64,000 bases of DNA from Maniola hyperantus (GCF_902806685.2 NC_048562.1:3618520-3682519); one strand, 5' to 3'. Counted from the stretch's first letter, positions 19,517-30,400 are shown. Translations and numbers: made by a program. The notes: generated by a model from the letters alone, not told the origin.

Positions 19517-20168
19517 TGTAGAAATACCACTCACTCACTCACTGACTGACTGACTAATCACGAAATCTCAGAAACTATAAAGCCTACAAACTTGAAATTT
19601 GGAAGGTATGTTCTTTATAGGACGTAGGTGTCAGCTAAGAAACGGTTTTGACAAATTCCCCTCTTAAGGGTGTGAATGGGGGGGGGGGGGGGGGGTCGAA
19701 GGTTGTATGAAAGTCCAAATGTTTATAAGTTAGAGACATGAAAATCGACATCTGTATAATTCAATTTGCAAAATTCCCCCCTTAAGGGTGGTAAAATAGG
19801 GGGGAAAAGTTATTATATAATTTCTTTAACTATTGTTATATTTTTTACTTGAAGTTTCAAACGTAGGTTCTTTCTAGGGGGTAGGTATCAGATAAGAAAG
19901 AATCTAACTAAATTCTCCCCCTAAGGGGGTGAAATGGGGGTTTAAAAGTTATAAATCATAAATCATAAATCATAAATCCTTTATTTTGCTAGAATACATG
20001 TCACAATGGTAGGTAGGTATATGAAAATCCTGTTTTTGAAGTTAGATATATGAAAATGGGCATGGGTGAGACTGAGTGAGTAGGTAAGTGACGCCTTTTG
20101 CAGCGGGAAAATTTCAGATCTCATGAGAAACCAGAAATTTTACGCGGACGAAGTCGCGGGCAACTACT
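19517..20168 (+). mobile_element. HW Helitron-type element
   Basis: Begins near TAGAAATACCACTCACTCAC, has GACT units, AAATCTCAGAAACTATAAAG, repeated CTTAAGGGTGT/CTAAGGGGGTGA blocks and a run of 18 G at 19678-19695. It ends CGCGGACGAAGTCGCGGGCA plus ACTA. A partial sister lies at 11975. Confidence 0.6.
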
Positions 20169-20327
20169 ATAGTATCTACATAAAACAACATCATTTGCGT
20201 TTAAAATTAAAATTTAGTATGAACATAGTTTAACATTATTATCTAAGACTTGATCATCTACATTTTCTTTGCATACTATGTGTTTCAACTAACAATAGCT
20301 CGGCGCATCGACAGCACCGCCATTTTT

Positions 20328-20660
20328 AGGGTTCCGTAGCCGAATGGCTGTCTGTCTGTCAGTCCGTATGTCACAGCCACTTTTCTCCGAAACTATAAGA
20401 GCTATACTGTTCAAACTTGATAAGTAGATGTATTCCGTAAACTGCATTAAGATTTTTTACACAAAAATAAAAAAAAACAAAAAAATTTGGGGTTCCCCAT
20501 ACTTAGAACTGAAACTCAAAAAAATTTTTTTCATCCAACCCATACGTGTGGGATATCTATGGATAGGTCTTCAAAAATGATATATAGGTTTCAAATATCA
20601 TTTTTTTCTATACTGAATAGTTTGCGCGAGAGACACTTCCAAAGTGAGAAATCGCTTGGC
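20328..20660 (+). repeat. Dispersed lepidopteran-type repeat E
   Basis: AGGGTTCCGTAGCCGAATGG, GAAACTATAAGAGCTATACT, CATACGTGTGGGATATCTAT and GTTTGCGCGAGAGACACTTC are motifs I recognise, from memory, as a repeat common in Lepidoptera. The class is not determined and there is only one copy here. Confidence 0.5.
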
Positions 20661-21125
20661 GGCATGACTTTGCTGGTAGGTTGGTAAACTGGAAAGGGGT
20701 CGATACCCTCAGCAATGACAAATACAATACAAAGAGAGAGTTACTTGTACATGGCCTTCTCCATTGAAACTCATAGTACAAATTGAAATATGTTAATTAC
20801 GCTCAACATAGCAAAATAATTTTATAAAATCCGCCGCCATCTTTCTCACCTTTAAGCGAAGATCTTTATCCCGCTTGATAAATTATATGAAAAATGGAAT
20901 TGATTATTTAAGCGTCGTTAGATCATAATCGGGCCAGCTTAATTGGTAATTATTTAGTTAATCTTGGCGACAATTTTTATCGGATCCTTGTGGCATTTAT
21001 TTCGATTGTGTGGTATTTTTAAATACTATTTTGAATTTCCGTTTTAAATCTCAACGCCTTACGTGCAACACCATATTACGTCTAACGATTCTTGATAAGA
21101 ACTCATAATTTCAGTCCATTGCCGG
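20661..21125. other. No gene seen
   Basis: AT-rich sequence, no recognised repeat. Confidence 0.5.
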
Positions 21126-21139
21126 ATGAGCAAGGCCTA

Positions 21140-21518
21140 TTTTACCCCTTAGGGGTTGAATTTTCAAAAATACTTTCTTAGCTGGTGCCTACGTCATAAT
21201 AGCTTCCTTCCTTCTTCTTCCTTCTCTCTCTGGGCTGGTTTCCGCACTTAAACGTTTCCGTCTGTTGTGCGTGTATTGCCCCTCCCCGCTGAAGTCTTTT
21301 CACTCCAGCCATCCAAGCTCGCTCCAGAAACCAAGTAGACCGCCCAGGTTGCCGAGGGCTTCATCGAGTGAGGTCATAATAGCTATCTGCATGACAAATT
21401 TCAGCCCGATCAGTCCAGTAGTTTAAGCTGTGCGTTGATAAATCAGTCAGTCAGTCAGTCACCTTTTCCCACGGAACAGAAAACTGTTCCGTGCCTTTTC
21501 CTTTTATATATTTAGGAG
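21140..21518 (-). mobile_element. HR Helitron-type element split by an L1 insertion
   Basis: CCTATTTTACCCCTTAGGGG, then GTCATAATAGC where L1 enters, then TATCTGCATGACAAATTTCA and CCTTTTATATATTTAGG. The CTAG end is missing. Confidence 0.75.
21204..21372 (-). pseudogene. L1 LINE 3' end with coding C-terminus and 11-bp duplication
   Basis: In reverse it reads SLDEALGNLGGLLGFWSELG then WLE and a stop (21300-21371), followed by a 3' UTR with AGACGGAAACGTTTAAGTGC and a (GAA)-like tail. Flanks are GTCATAATAGC at 21193-21203 and 21373-21383. It is a 5'-truncated LINE copy; the same C-terminus is at 33353. Confidence 0.85.
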
Positions 21519-21539
21519 ATAATAATTATGAGAAGGGTT

Positions 21540-21722
21540 TGACCATAGTCCACCACACTACCTATAATATGAGTTCTCAAAGAATTCAAAGGCGTGTGAA
21601 GTTTACCAATCCGCACTTGGCCAACGTGGTAGACAATGGGCAAACCCTTCTCATTCGTAGAGGAAACGCCTTAGTAGCGAGCCGGCGATTGGTTGATGGG
21701 AGATAGTGATGATGATGATGAT
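21540..21722 (+). mobile_element. SA SINE, body and GAT tail
   Basis: ACCAATCCGCACTTGGCCAA, GTGGTAGACAATGGGCAAAC and GATGATGATGATG are clear. The head is replaced by a short inverted piece of body (GAGAAGGGTTTGACCATAGT). Confidence 0.75.
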
Positions 21723-21829
21723 ATAATCCAAAATATATTCAAGGATATTCCAAGATCCTAAAACATAAATAAGTATAAGGTGGTTTTCTAGAAGAAAATA
21801 AAAACTCCGTGTGTTCGACCTTTGTCACC

Positions 21830-22345
21830 AATGCGGATTATTAAATAGAAAACACACTCGTGTGTTGTGTAGTGTAGTCTCGTTGTGGTGGTGTTGTGTG
21901 GTGTTGGGTGTTGTTGTGTGGTGTTGGGTGTTGTGATAAAAAGTTTGCCTCGACTCAGACGCCTCTGGTGCCTGTATGAAGCCATAACTCCGGGGACACG
22001 CGATGTTCATGTTATACTAGTGCAGAGATGGACTTTGTAGGAATGTAGATATTAAATAGTCACATGATAGTGTTGTGTGATGTTGGGTGTTGTGATAAAA
22101 AGTTTTGACGGACTTGAATGGCTCTGTTCTTGTATGAAGCCATAACTCCGAGGACACGTGATGTTCATGTTATGTTACGGTGGCTGACAGACTTTGTCTG
22201 CTGTATCGATTGTAAAATAGTCACAACATGATGGTGTTGTGTGATGTTGGGTGTTGTGATAAAAGGTGCTCCTGGACGTGGATACTTCTGGTGCCTGTAT
22301 GAAGCCATAACTTCGAGGACACGCAATGTTCTTGTTTGGCTTGGC
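21830..22345. repeat. ~160-bp satellite-like tandem repeat, three units
   Basis: The anchor TGTTGGGTGTTGTGATAAAA is at 21922, 22081 and 22245, spacing 159 and 164. Units also share TGTATGAAGCCATAAC, GAGGACACG and AAATAGTCACA. On the minus strand each unit has a stretch reading NI(A/T)CPRSYGFIQ, but frames do not stay open across units. Confidence 0.85.
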
Positions 22346-22500
22346 TGCAATCAGACCTGTTGGCAAGTGATGATGCAGCCTAAGATGGAGCGCGCTTGCC
22401 TAGAAGATGCCTATTCACTCTTGACTTGGAGGTACTCATATTATAATTGGAGGGCAAAACTGATGCTGGAAAGGTGTTCCAAATCTTTGCAGTTAGATTT
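22346..22500 (+). repeat. Dispersed repeat X fragment
   Basis: AAGTGATGATGCAGCCTAAG followed by ATGGAGCGCGCTTGCC; the first motif recurs at 30609 and 59538. It may be a LINE or SINE 3' part. Confidence 0.45.
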
Positions 22501-22626
22501 TTTGTGGTATCATATCAGTAATCATCAGTACTATCACCTGTCTTCGTTTTTGCCACCCTACAGGGTGTAACTGGAACATAGAATGTGTGTGTTTCTATAC
22601 ATAGAAACGGCAAGTTAATTGTAATC

Positions 22627-22850
22627 TAAATATATAAAAGGAAAAGGTGACTGACTGACTGACTGATCTATCAACGCACAACTCAAACTACTGGACGGAT
22701 CGGGCTGAAATTTGGCATGCAGATTGATGCAGATTGTGACGTAGACATCCGCTAAGAAAGGATTTTTGAAAATTCAACCCCTAAAGGGATAAAATAGGGG
22801 TTCGAAATTTGTGTAGTCAACGCGGACAAAGTCGCGGGCATAATCTAGTA
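22627..22850 (+). mobile_element. HR Helitron-type element, complete ends
   Basis: A|TCTAAATATATAAAAGGAAA start, (GACT)n, TCTATCAACGCACAACTCAA, AAAGGATTTTTGAAAATTCA, then CGCGGACAAAGTCGCG and ATCTAG|T end. A typical non-autonomous Helitron layout, 224 bp. Confidence 0.75.
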
Positions 22851-23289
22851 AGTATTAAAATAAAAAGTCGCCTCCACGTTTCTTGAGCTCTCGCGTCTTG
22901 TACGACCCACAGACTAGTGTAGGTACTTGTATTATATACAGGATGGTATAAATTGCGACACAATTTATTTTCAGTTCTCGAGTTGAACACTGGGGTAATG
23001 TTTTAATTTAAACTTGAAATAAGTGCTTTATAATGTCAAGATTTAGGTCACAATTTATTTTGAATAGGCTTTAACTAGAGAGTTTCATTCGTCGAGAAAT
23101 TATTTAACAAGTAAATCTACTAATTTAAGTTATTTAGTTTTATATAATATCTTTTTTTGATTGAAGGATTTAAAGGTATGATTCCGAACCACGCTGCTCG
23201 CAGCAGCGCTGCCTTATCATACCTTAAGAGTGCTCTCCATGGTCACTCTAAAGTCCAAGTAGGGTAGGTACTGAATTGAAATACATAAC
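22851..23289. other. No gene seen
   Basis: AT-rich sequence, no recognised repeat. Confidence 0.5.
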
Positions 23290-23482
23290 ATGATTGACTG
23301 ATCTATCAACGCACAGCTCAGACTTCTGGACGGATCGGGCTGAAATTTGGCAAGCAGTTAGTTATTATGACGTAGGCATCCGCTAAGAAAGGATTTTTGA
23401 AAATTCCACCCCCAAGGGGGTGAAATAGGGGTTTGAAATTTGTGTGGTCAACGCGGACGAAGTCGCGAGCATAAGCTAGTTT
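23290..23482 (+). mobile_element. HR element, 5' end eroded
   Basis: GACTGATCTATCAACGCACA through CGCGGACGAAGTCGCGAGCA to TAAGCTAG|T. Confidence 0.75.
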
Positions 23483-23739
23483 AAAAATAAATCTTAAGGG
23501 AAGGGTAAGGGTTAGAAATTCGAGTCTTTGCTAGCAAAATATGATCTGTAAACCCTTTTTCCGTTGTAGATAACAGTGTCAAAACTTAAGATGAAAAAAA
23601 TATTTAAAGCATAAATAACAAGTTTATTTTCACCCACGCAAAGGGATGAATTTCGATTAAAAATAGATTAAAAAAACATCAGCCCTGTTATCGTGTTACT
23701 CGCGTATTTTGACAGGCATTTATCGATGGCGAAACCTTC

Positions 23740-23935
23740 ATGATCAAGCCATCACCGGCCCACTACTGAGCACGGGTCTATTCTCAGAATGAGAACGGTT
23801 TAGGTCATAGTCGCCACGATGGCCCAGTGCAGATTGGCAGACTTCACACACCTTTGAGAACATTATGGAGAACTCTCAGGTTTCCTCACGATGTTTTCCT
23901 TCACCGTTAAGGCAAGTGATAACGCTATCACCCTT
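23740..23935 (-). mobile_element. SA SINE, body
   Basis: TTCATGATCAAGCCATCACC to GGCAAGTGATAACGCTATCA. The head is nearly all deleted, leaving only the GCTATCACC end. Confidence 0.75.
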
Positions 23936-23965
23936 TTTATACAATTCTTGAATAAAAGTTGATTA

Positions 23966-24473
23966 AAAAACCGGTCAAGTGCGACTAGGACTCGCACGCG
24001 AAGGGTTCAGTACCTACTATTGTAATAAGTGTTATTTTTTGTGATTACAAACCTATGGTTTTTCGGATTTTTCCCTTTACTTGTGCTATTTATCTAAATA
24101 TATAAAACGAAAAGGTGCCTGGCTGGCTGACTGACTGACTGACTGACTGATCTATCAACGCACAGCTCAAACTACTGGACGGATCGGGCTGAAATTTGGC
24201 ATGCAGATAGCTATTATGACGTAGGCATCTGATAACGAAGGATTTTTGAAAATTCAACCCCTAAGGGGGTGAAATAGGGGTTTGAAATTTGTGCAGTCCA
24301 CGCGGACGGAGTTGCGAGCATAAGCTAGTAACCTATAAGGCATTCCTAACTGCCAAATTTCATGATTGTAGGTTTTGATTCCATTGACGGATCTTGACAT
24401 ATAGACAACGAAGTGATCCTACTATGGTTCTATTTTTTCTCTAGCAATACGGAACCCTAAAAACTTCACCCTT
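23966..24473 (-). mobile_element. G element split by HR
   Basis: AAAAACCGGTCAAGTGCGAC on the left, AATACGGAACCCTAAAAA on the right, with an HR element at 24096-24331 inside. G is diverged, so it is an older copy. Confidence 0.75.
24096..24331 (+). mobile_element. HR Helitron-type element, complete, inside G
   Basis: A|TCTAAATATATAAAACGAAA to CGAGCATAAGCTAG|T. It is inserted with no target duplication between host A and T, as expected for Helitrons. Confidence 0.8.
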
Positions 24474-24611
24474 GCATGACGCCGTTATCGTATTACGCGT
24501 GTATTTTGACAAGCATTTACCGATGACGAAACCTTAGCCATTTTATCAATACTTCATTAGAAAGATGGCAAAAAATGTGGTTCTTAGCGTTCCGTACCTC
24601 GAAAGGAAAAA

Positions 24612-25160
24612 AAGCCCGGCCAAGTGCGAGTCAGGCTCGCGCACCGAGGGTTCCGTACTACAGTCGTATTTTTTCGACATTTTGTACGATAAATCAAAAA
24701 CTATGACGCATAAAAATAAATAAAAACTGTTTTAGAATGCACAAGTGAAGCCCTTTCATAATATTATGATACCTCGCTTGGTATAGGTAGTTATCTTACT
24801 TTGAAAATTGAAAACAATAATTCACTGGCTGAGTTTGTTGTGGGCTCTTCTCAGACCTGGGCGCGTTTGGAACCCTCGTAGGTTTAGTTTTAAGTTCGCG
24901 TAATAATTATCACCACTATATCTTAGAAATCCAACATCTGACCATCAAAAAGAGTTATTAAATACCTATTTTGAATAAATCATTTGACTTTTTTTTGACT
25001 TACAATTATTTTTTTGTGTGATGTAACCTCAAATTAACGGTTTTCAGATTTTTTCCCTTATGTCTGCTATAAGACCTACTTGCCAAATTTCATGGTTCTA
25101 GTTCTACGGGAAGTACCCTGTAGGTTTCTTGAGATACAAACAGATAGATAGACAACGAAG
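24612..25160 (-). mobile_element. G element split by a LINE 3' tail
   Basis: CCGGCCAAGTGCGAGTCAGG to CCTGTAGGTTTCTTGAGATA. A LINE tail sits at about 24823-25000. Confidence 0.75.
24823..25000 (+). mobile_element. LINE 3' UTR fragment ending in TTTGACT-type tail
   Basis: GAGTTTGTTGTGGGCTCTTC, TCAGACCTGGGCGCGTTTGG and AACCCTCGTAGGTTTAGTTT, ending AATAAATCATTTGACTTTTT. I recognise this as a common lepidopteran CR1-like LINE 3' end, from memory. Confidence 0.6.
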
Positions 25161-25928
25161 TGATTGTAAAACCGTGAATTGTATGTACGTATACATCACA
25201 AGAATTGGAAGAAGTTGGAGGAGGCCTTTACCCGAGAAGGGGCCCATATCTCATAACATACGTTTTTATTTTACATTTTATTTTTTGTTTTTGTTATATG
25301 CATATAAGACAAACTCTGTACCTATCTACTAACTAACAATACCTACTAACAACTTAGCAATTTAAGAATACAGAAATATATTGTAATTATTAACGAAACT
25401 AACATCATTGTGAACTAAAATGCATTAAGGAGTATGGGAATAAACGGCTTTTTTATTTTTATTTTATTTTATTTATTTATACATCACAAAAAAATGTGTT
25501 CACGAAAAAAGTTATTTACCAAATCACATATAGATGGTGTAGTTTGTCTGTCATTAACTTGCAGTGTTCTACATACCTTGTACGATGGTACGGAACCCTT
25601 CGAGTGCGAATCCGATTCGCACTTGACCGGTTTTATTTTTAAATAACTCTCGTAGGTCGTTGACCTCTTGTTACGCTGTATTTTTTGCTCTCCACATTAG
25701 TTCCCCACTATTAACACCCCCGCGCTTAGAAGAAGCCCCGTTGGACTCAAATAAAAAAATATGTTATAAACTATTGAAGTGGGGGCAATAACCTGCGGAG
25801 GGTCGTGTAGGGGTAATTCATAACACCTTTTTAATTGATGTCGGTAAAAAAAAATACCTACCCTTTTTTATGGGAGGGGAAATTTTATAAAGGAAAAATT
25901 AACATTTTCGCATAATATTATTTTCTTA
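25161..25928. other. No gene seen
   Basis: AT-rich sequence. A G 3' end is at 25585-25638; (TTTTA)n-like runs at 25455-25480. Confidence 0.5.
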
Positions 25929-26060
25929 CTAGATGAAGCCCGTGACATTGTCTTCATTGATTTTAGTTTTTAAATATCCCGGGCGAACTCTTTGATTATC
26001 CTGGAAAAAATAGCCTACGTCACTCTCCAGGTCCTATATCTGAGGTAGCTTGCATCTATT
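25929..26060 (-). mobile_element. HT fragment
   Basis: ACTAGATGAAGCCCGTGACA, CGAACTCTTTGATTATCCTG, CTACGTCACTCTCCAGGTCC. A second HT piece in the other direction is at about 26180-26245. Confidence 0.6.
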
Positions 26061-26519
26061 AGACAACTTTTTAAACTATGTACACGTTGTTAGGTATATC
26101 ATAATATATTGCTTGCTAATAGGCAGAATTTCGCTGTACCTTTTTGTTTTACCAATATTCGCAATAAAGAAATTTGAATTTATCCCGGAAAATCAAAAAG
26201 TTCCTATGGGTTTTAAAAACCTAAATTCAAGTGGACACAATCGCGGAAAACGTCTTATAGGTACGTATAAAATAAAAGTGAGAGCGAAGCGAGTGCCAAT
26301 TTTTATTATTTTTATTTTTAAAAATAGTTTTACAAAAAAAGTTTACGAACTAGTGCCTATTACACTTGCACTAATTTTGCTTTTGATAATAGATACATAC
26401 CTTGGTCCTAAATATTTCGTATGTTCTCAAAAAGGCCCAAAACTCGGGTCTCCAAAACGTGACAATGGACGCGTAACACGGTGTCATATTAGACATTTTC
26501 GGGACAAATTAGTGTGACA

Positions 26520-27086
26520 CCGAAAATAGAGGTGTGTAAATAACGGACCACCTCGGCGCGGGAAACGCGTAGACAAACACATTTACCTATTTATTCACTT
26601 GGGTAAAGTGGTGTGGAGCTACGAACATTTAGACAGGACATCAAAATATAAATCAATCAGGTAGGAAGGTACAACTAAAAGTTAAAACGTAATTGCGCGT
26701 GGAAATTCCGCTGTGTGGAAAATCACAAGTTTTCAGGAGACTCTATTACCTTAACTTTCCTTTTTTTAATATACTTCACTTTTACATCAACATCACATAG
26801 GTATCTAATAAAATCTGCCATTTTGATTTTTTAAGAATTTTAGCTTCGTAGTGACACTCACGCCATCAAGACAAATCTAATGACGTATCATTTATCAAAT
26901 CGGTTGAGCCGTTCAGTAGTTACAAGCGGACATAGGTACGGACATACATAATATATACATATAGATCAAACACTGTTTGTACCTTAGGCAGTATTAGGAG
27001 CTGGTAAGTTTCAAAACTTCTTTCTTCTTGGCTGTCGCGGATGGTTTTTGTGGAATCTTGAGCACACGAGTAGATATACATATAGA
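26520..27086. other. No gene seen
   Basis: No recognised repeat ends. CGGTTGAGCCGTTCAGTAGT near 26900 is the short phrase typical of Helitron-type or other dispersed repeats. Confidence 0.45.
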
Positions 27087-27259
27087 CAAGAGGGGAAGCT
27101 TTATACTAGCGGCTGGCTGTAGGTTCACTCACTCTAGCGCAGCTCACGCACACCACGACGTGTCACGGACGCTCCGTTTGCCGCCAGACTGGGCGCACGG
27201 AGCGTCCGTGGCACGTCGTGGTGTGCGTGAGCTAGTGTGAAGCTTCCCCTCTGGTCTTG
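27087..27259. mobile_element. GC-rich palindrome (foldback MITE-like)
   Basis: Outer ends CAAGAGGGGAAGCTT and AAGCTTCCCCTC-TGG-TCTTG. Inner arms 27141-27177 and 27197-27233 pair over 37 bp with one mismatch; they start AGCTCACGCACACCACGACG. The left arm has about 40 extra bases between outer and inner parts. Much more GC-rich than its surroundings. Confidence 0.8.
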
Positions 27260-27857
27260 AGTTTCCTTTATTTGTGTGTTGAGAATTTATGTATGTAAAG
27301 GTCCGTTAACGTTATGTATTGAATATAGAAGTTGAAGCTCTTTTGTCCGTTTCCTGCCTAATGTCAGGCTGTTACATTACTGTCATATCACTGTCTCTGA
27401 CAATATCTCTAGAGCAGATCACAGACCCAGTGTATTTCTTGTGATAATGTTGTTGTGTTTACAACAAACACATATCCCTCCTTTGGGCTTCGCCGCAGTC
27501 GGGTAAAAAGATTATCTCTTTTACTATCACACACGCTAAAGAACGGGTTTCTGCGTGCATGCGCGGTCTTTAAAACTGAATAAAAGCTGTATGTCAAATT
27601 TCAGCTCGATTCGTCCAATGTCGTGAGCGTTAGAGATGATATTTAGAGATGACCGCTCTAACCACTCTAAACTCTACACGTAGAGTACTTAGAGGTCCAT
27701 GTTGACTCTATTAGAGTCCGCTTTGCCGCCGCTATGTTTGTCCCTACTCTACTCTGCTCTACCTTCGTAGAGTTAGGGTGTATTGACAACTATAAATTGA
27801 CTTGACTGACCTCTACCACTTACCTAGGTCCACACTCCATACTAATTTTATATTAAA
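27260..27857. other. No gene seen
   Basis: A CTCTA-rich patch at 27655-27775 contains the palindrome CTCTACACGTAGAG and ends CTACCTTCGTAGAGTTAGGG. It may be a degraded MITE. Confidence 0.4.
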
Positions 27858-28073
27858 TAGCTTATGCTCGCGAGTTCGTCCGCGTGGACTACATAAATTT
27901 CAACCCCCTATTTTACTCTCTTAGGGGTTGAATTTTCAAAAATCCTTTCTTAGCGGATGCCTGTGTATAATAGCTATCTGCAATTTGCATGCCAAATTTC
28001 AGCCCAATCCGTCCAGTAGTTTGAGCTGTGCGTTGATAGATCAAGTCCTTTTCCTTTTATATATTAAGTTTCA
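27858..28073 (-). mobile_element. HR Helitron-type element
   Basis: AGCTTATGCTCGCGAGTTCG to CTTTTCCTTTTATATATTAA, with all HR landmarks. The (GTCA)n is nearly absent. Confidence 0.75.
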
Positions 28074-28299
28074 CTAAGAAATACCTAATTTATTTTTGAC
28101 ATAGGCACTATATCTCTGCCAGGCCTAGCAAGAAAATGGCAGTCTCATCACTTAGGCAATATTGAAATAAAGCACTGACCTTTACTAATACCGCTGGACC
28201 TGCGATTGCCGACCTGTTTTTGAAGCAATTTAATTTTCGCTATTTTGGCGTTGATAGGAGCAATCTACTCATGTGGCAGCAGCGAGCGTCATAACAGTT

Positions 28300-28548
28300 T
28301 ACGACAGGTAGGGAACTTCCAACAAAACGTCCAGGCTTCGACGTCACTGGCAGGCGTCAATGTTAATTAGTTAGTACATTTGACGCAGGTAGCCGTATGG
28401 TAGTATTTTTCTTTGATTTCACGTCACCATAGCCTGTCAAGAAACCTACAGGGTACTTCCCGTTGACCTAGAATCATGAAGTATGGCAGGAAAAATCTGA
28501 AAACCGTGAATTTGTAGTTATATCACGAGAAAAAAATTAAAATGTTTT
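28300..28548. repeat. Repeat D copy 2 joined to a G fragment
   Basis: 28300-28437 matches D at 9711 (GACGTCACTGGCAGGCGTCA). From 28435 the sequence is G (AGAAACCTACAGGGTACTTC to AACCGTGAATTTGTAG). Confidence 0.65.
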
Positions 28549-28611
28549 TTTTTTCAAAATCAAAAATTAACTGGCATTTTGTATAGCATATCTTTGTTTA
28601 GTCTCAATTAA

Positions 28612-28770
28612 GAGCCTCAATTACTCAACGGGTAAAGGAGTGGACTGAAAACCGAAAGGTCGACGGTTCAAACCCCGCCCAGCCCGTCCTAGCACAAGCC
28701 TGACGCTTAGTTGGAGAGGAAATGGGAATATTTGTCATTTAACATGGCTAATATAATAATAATCATTAAA
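28612..28770 (+). mobile_element. SC SINE
   Basis: AAGAGCCTCAATTACTCAAC head, GGTTCAAACCCCGCCC B box, GGAATATTTGTCATTTAACA and GGCTAATAT end. About 20 bp around the GTTGCACTATTGTCGTACCT stretch are deleted. Confidence 0.8.
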
Positions 28771-28899
28771 AAAAATCAGGCTTTTACATTTATGTAGGTA
28801 TATCAGCCTAAAATACCTTTTCCAGCGTACTTGGTATACCTATGTCCGTTTCGGTGAAATAAAGGCTTTAGCGGCAGCGTTGTACCAAAAGTAAAGGAA

Positions 28900-29895
28900 T
28901 TTATGAATTTTTTAGTGGGAACCTAGTTGTAAACGAGATAAACGATGTTTCTCCACTTAGCGGGACACGTATCACGCGCTGCGGCGTAAAAGCCGTCATT
29001 TGTACACGGACACACAACTACTGGATATAACATAGTGTAAACTTCTGCAGGATCATCGTTCCCAGCTGTTATTGTTTGTGAAATTATTGTGTGAAAAATA
29101 AAGTTTTTTTTTTTTTTACTTATCTATTAACTAGCTTATGTCCCGCGACTTCGTCCATGTGGACTACATTGAAACCCCTATTTTACCCGCTTAGGGGTTG
29201 AATTTCCAAAAATTCTCGCTCGCGTGACAACAAAGTGACGCCAGCGCGGCCATTCCATTACGTTGGGGGCGATGATAAATGGGGGGACAGGGGGTGGAGG
29301 GGGTAATATTAGTGTGCTGACTTCTAGCTTCTAGCTGTCTCAGCGGGCGATGGAGAGAGCTATGCTTGGAGTTTCTCTACGTGATCAAATCAGAAACGAA
29401 CTGTGTAGGCAAGTTTTTATTTGTTGTTAGTGGGAACCTAGTTGTAAACGAGATAAACTATGTTTCTCCACTTAGCGGGACACGTATCACGCGCTGCGGC
29501 GTAAAAGCCGTCATTTGTACACGGATACACAACTACTGGATATAACATACTTATCTATTAACTAGCTTATGTCCCGCGACTTCGTCCATTCAAACCCCTA
29601 TTTTACCCGCTTAGGGGTTGAATTTCCAAAAATTCTCGCTCGCGTGACAACAAAGTGACGCCAGCGCGGCCATTCCATTACGTTGGGGGCAATGATAAAT
29701 GGGGGGACAGGGGGTGGAGGGGGTAATATTAGTGTTCTGACTTCTGTGGTCGTACCAAAGTCCAATTTATGAATTTTTTAGTGGAAACCTAGTTGTAAAC
29801 GAGATAAACGATGTTTCTCCACTTAGCGGGACACGTATCACGCGCCGCGGCGTAAAAGCCGTCATTTGTACACAGATACACAACTACTGGATATA
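28900..29895. repeat. Local duplication block, three and two copies of two modules
   Basis: Module a (GTTGTAAACGAGATAAAC, CCACTTAGCGGGACACGTAT, GCGTAAAAGCCGTCATTTGT) starts at 28926, 29441 and 29792. Module b (HR 3' end with TAGCTTATGTCCCGCGACTT, then GACGCCAGCGCGGCCATTCC and a GGGGGGACAGGGGGTGGAGG stretch) is at about 29131-29324 and 29563-29736. The copies are nearly identical, so the duplication is recent. Module a in copy 1 ends with AATAAAG and a T run. Confidence 0.85.
29335..29412 (+). pseudogene. LINE reverse transcriptase fragment
   Basis: LSQRAMERAMLGVSLRDQIR then NELCR is a classic C-terminal reverse transcriptase segment of RTE/Jockey-type insect LINEs. Only about 25 codons remain between stop codons, inside the duplication block. 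Confidence 0.8.
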
Positions 29896-29896
29896 T

Positions 29897-30050
29897 TTTA
29901 GCGTTTAAACTATCGTGAGTGATTTCCATGTTATCCCACACCCGGCTATACTCAGGTGTGTAGTCGACGTTCACCCGACTAGTTTCGAACCCATCCGGGG
30001 TCCTTTTTCAATGGAGTCAGTTCAAGGGAGGTATAGCCGGGTGTGGGATA
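29897..30050. mobile_element. Q palindromic element, copy 2
   Basis: Leader TTTTAGCGTTTAAACTATCG plus TGAGTGATTTCCAT, then a perfect 20-bp inverted pair TATCCCACACCCGGCTATAC (29932-29951; complement at 30031-30050) around the shared core TAGTCGACGTTCACCCGACT. The core is not inverted here, unlike copy 1. Confidence 0.8.
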
Positions 30051-30051
30051 T

Positions 30052-30263
30052 GTCATTATCATCATCATCATGATCAACCCGTCACCGACTCACTACAGAG
30101 CACGGGTCTCCTCTCAGAGTGAGAAAGGTTTTGGCCATAGTCTACCACGCTGGGTGGGATCAACGCACAGCTCGCACTACTGGACCGATCAGGCTCCTCC
30201 CCCCCCCCCCCCCCGTATAGGAGGAGGACGTCTTAACCACTATAATCGGCTATCACGGCCTTT
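30052..30263 (-). mobile_element. SA SINE with central replacement
   Basis: Tail and body to GTCTACCACGCTGG, then an HR piece (ATCAACGCACAGCTCGCACT), 16 C (30199-30214) and the SA head end GGACGTCTTAACCACTATAA. Confidence 0.65.
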
Positions 30264-30400
30264 TATAGTATGAGGAAAAATAAATAAATGTCACATCTAG
30301 TGACACGACATCGTAGTGGAATAGACACAAACGGGCGTACTCATTATACACAATGAGAGCACACTTTCGACGCACAATTACTTACGTGTACCTATCACAT

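Noticed and set aside
21830..22345. CRISPR-like array
   Set aside because: Units are ~160 bp and diverged with no short constant repeat and unique spacer plan; the context is a eukaryotic satellite.
22241..22570. 109-codon open frame on the plus strand
   Set aside because: It spans the junction of the ~160-bp satellite and repeat X, so it is a chance frame.
26050..26517. 155-codon open frame with hydrophobic stretches
   Set aside because: It runs through an antisense HT piece (about 26180-26245) and has AT-driven Ile/Leu/Lys composition. No domain or splice context.
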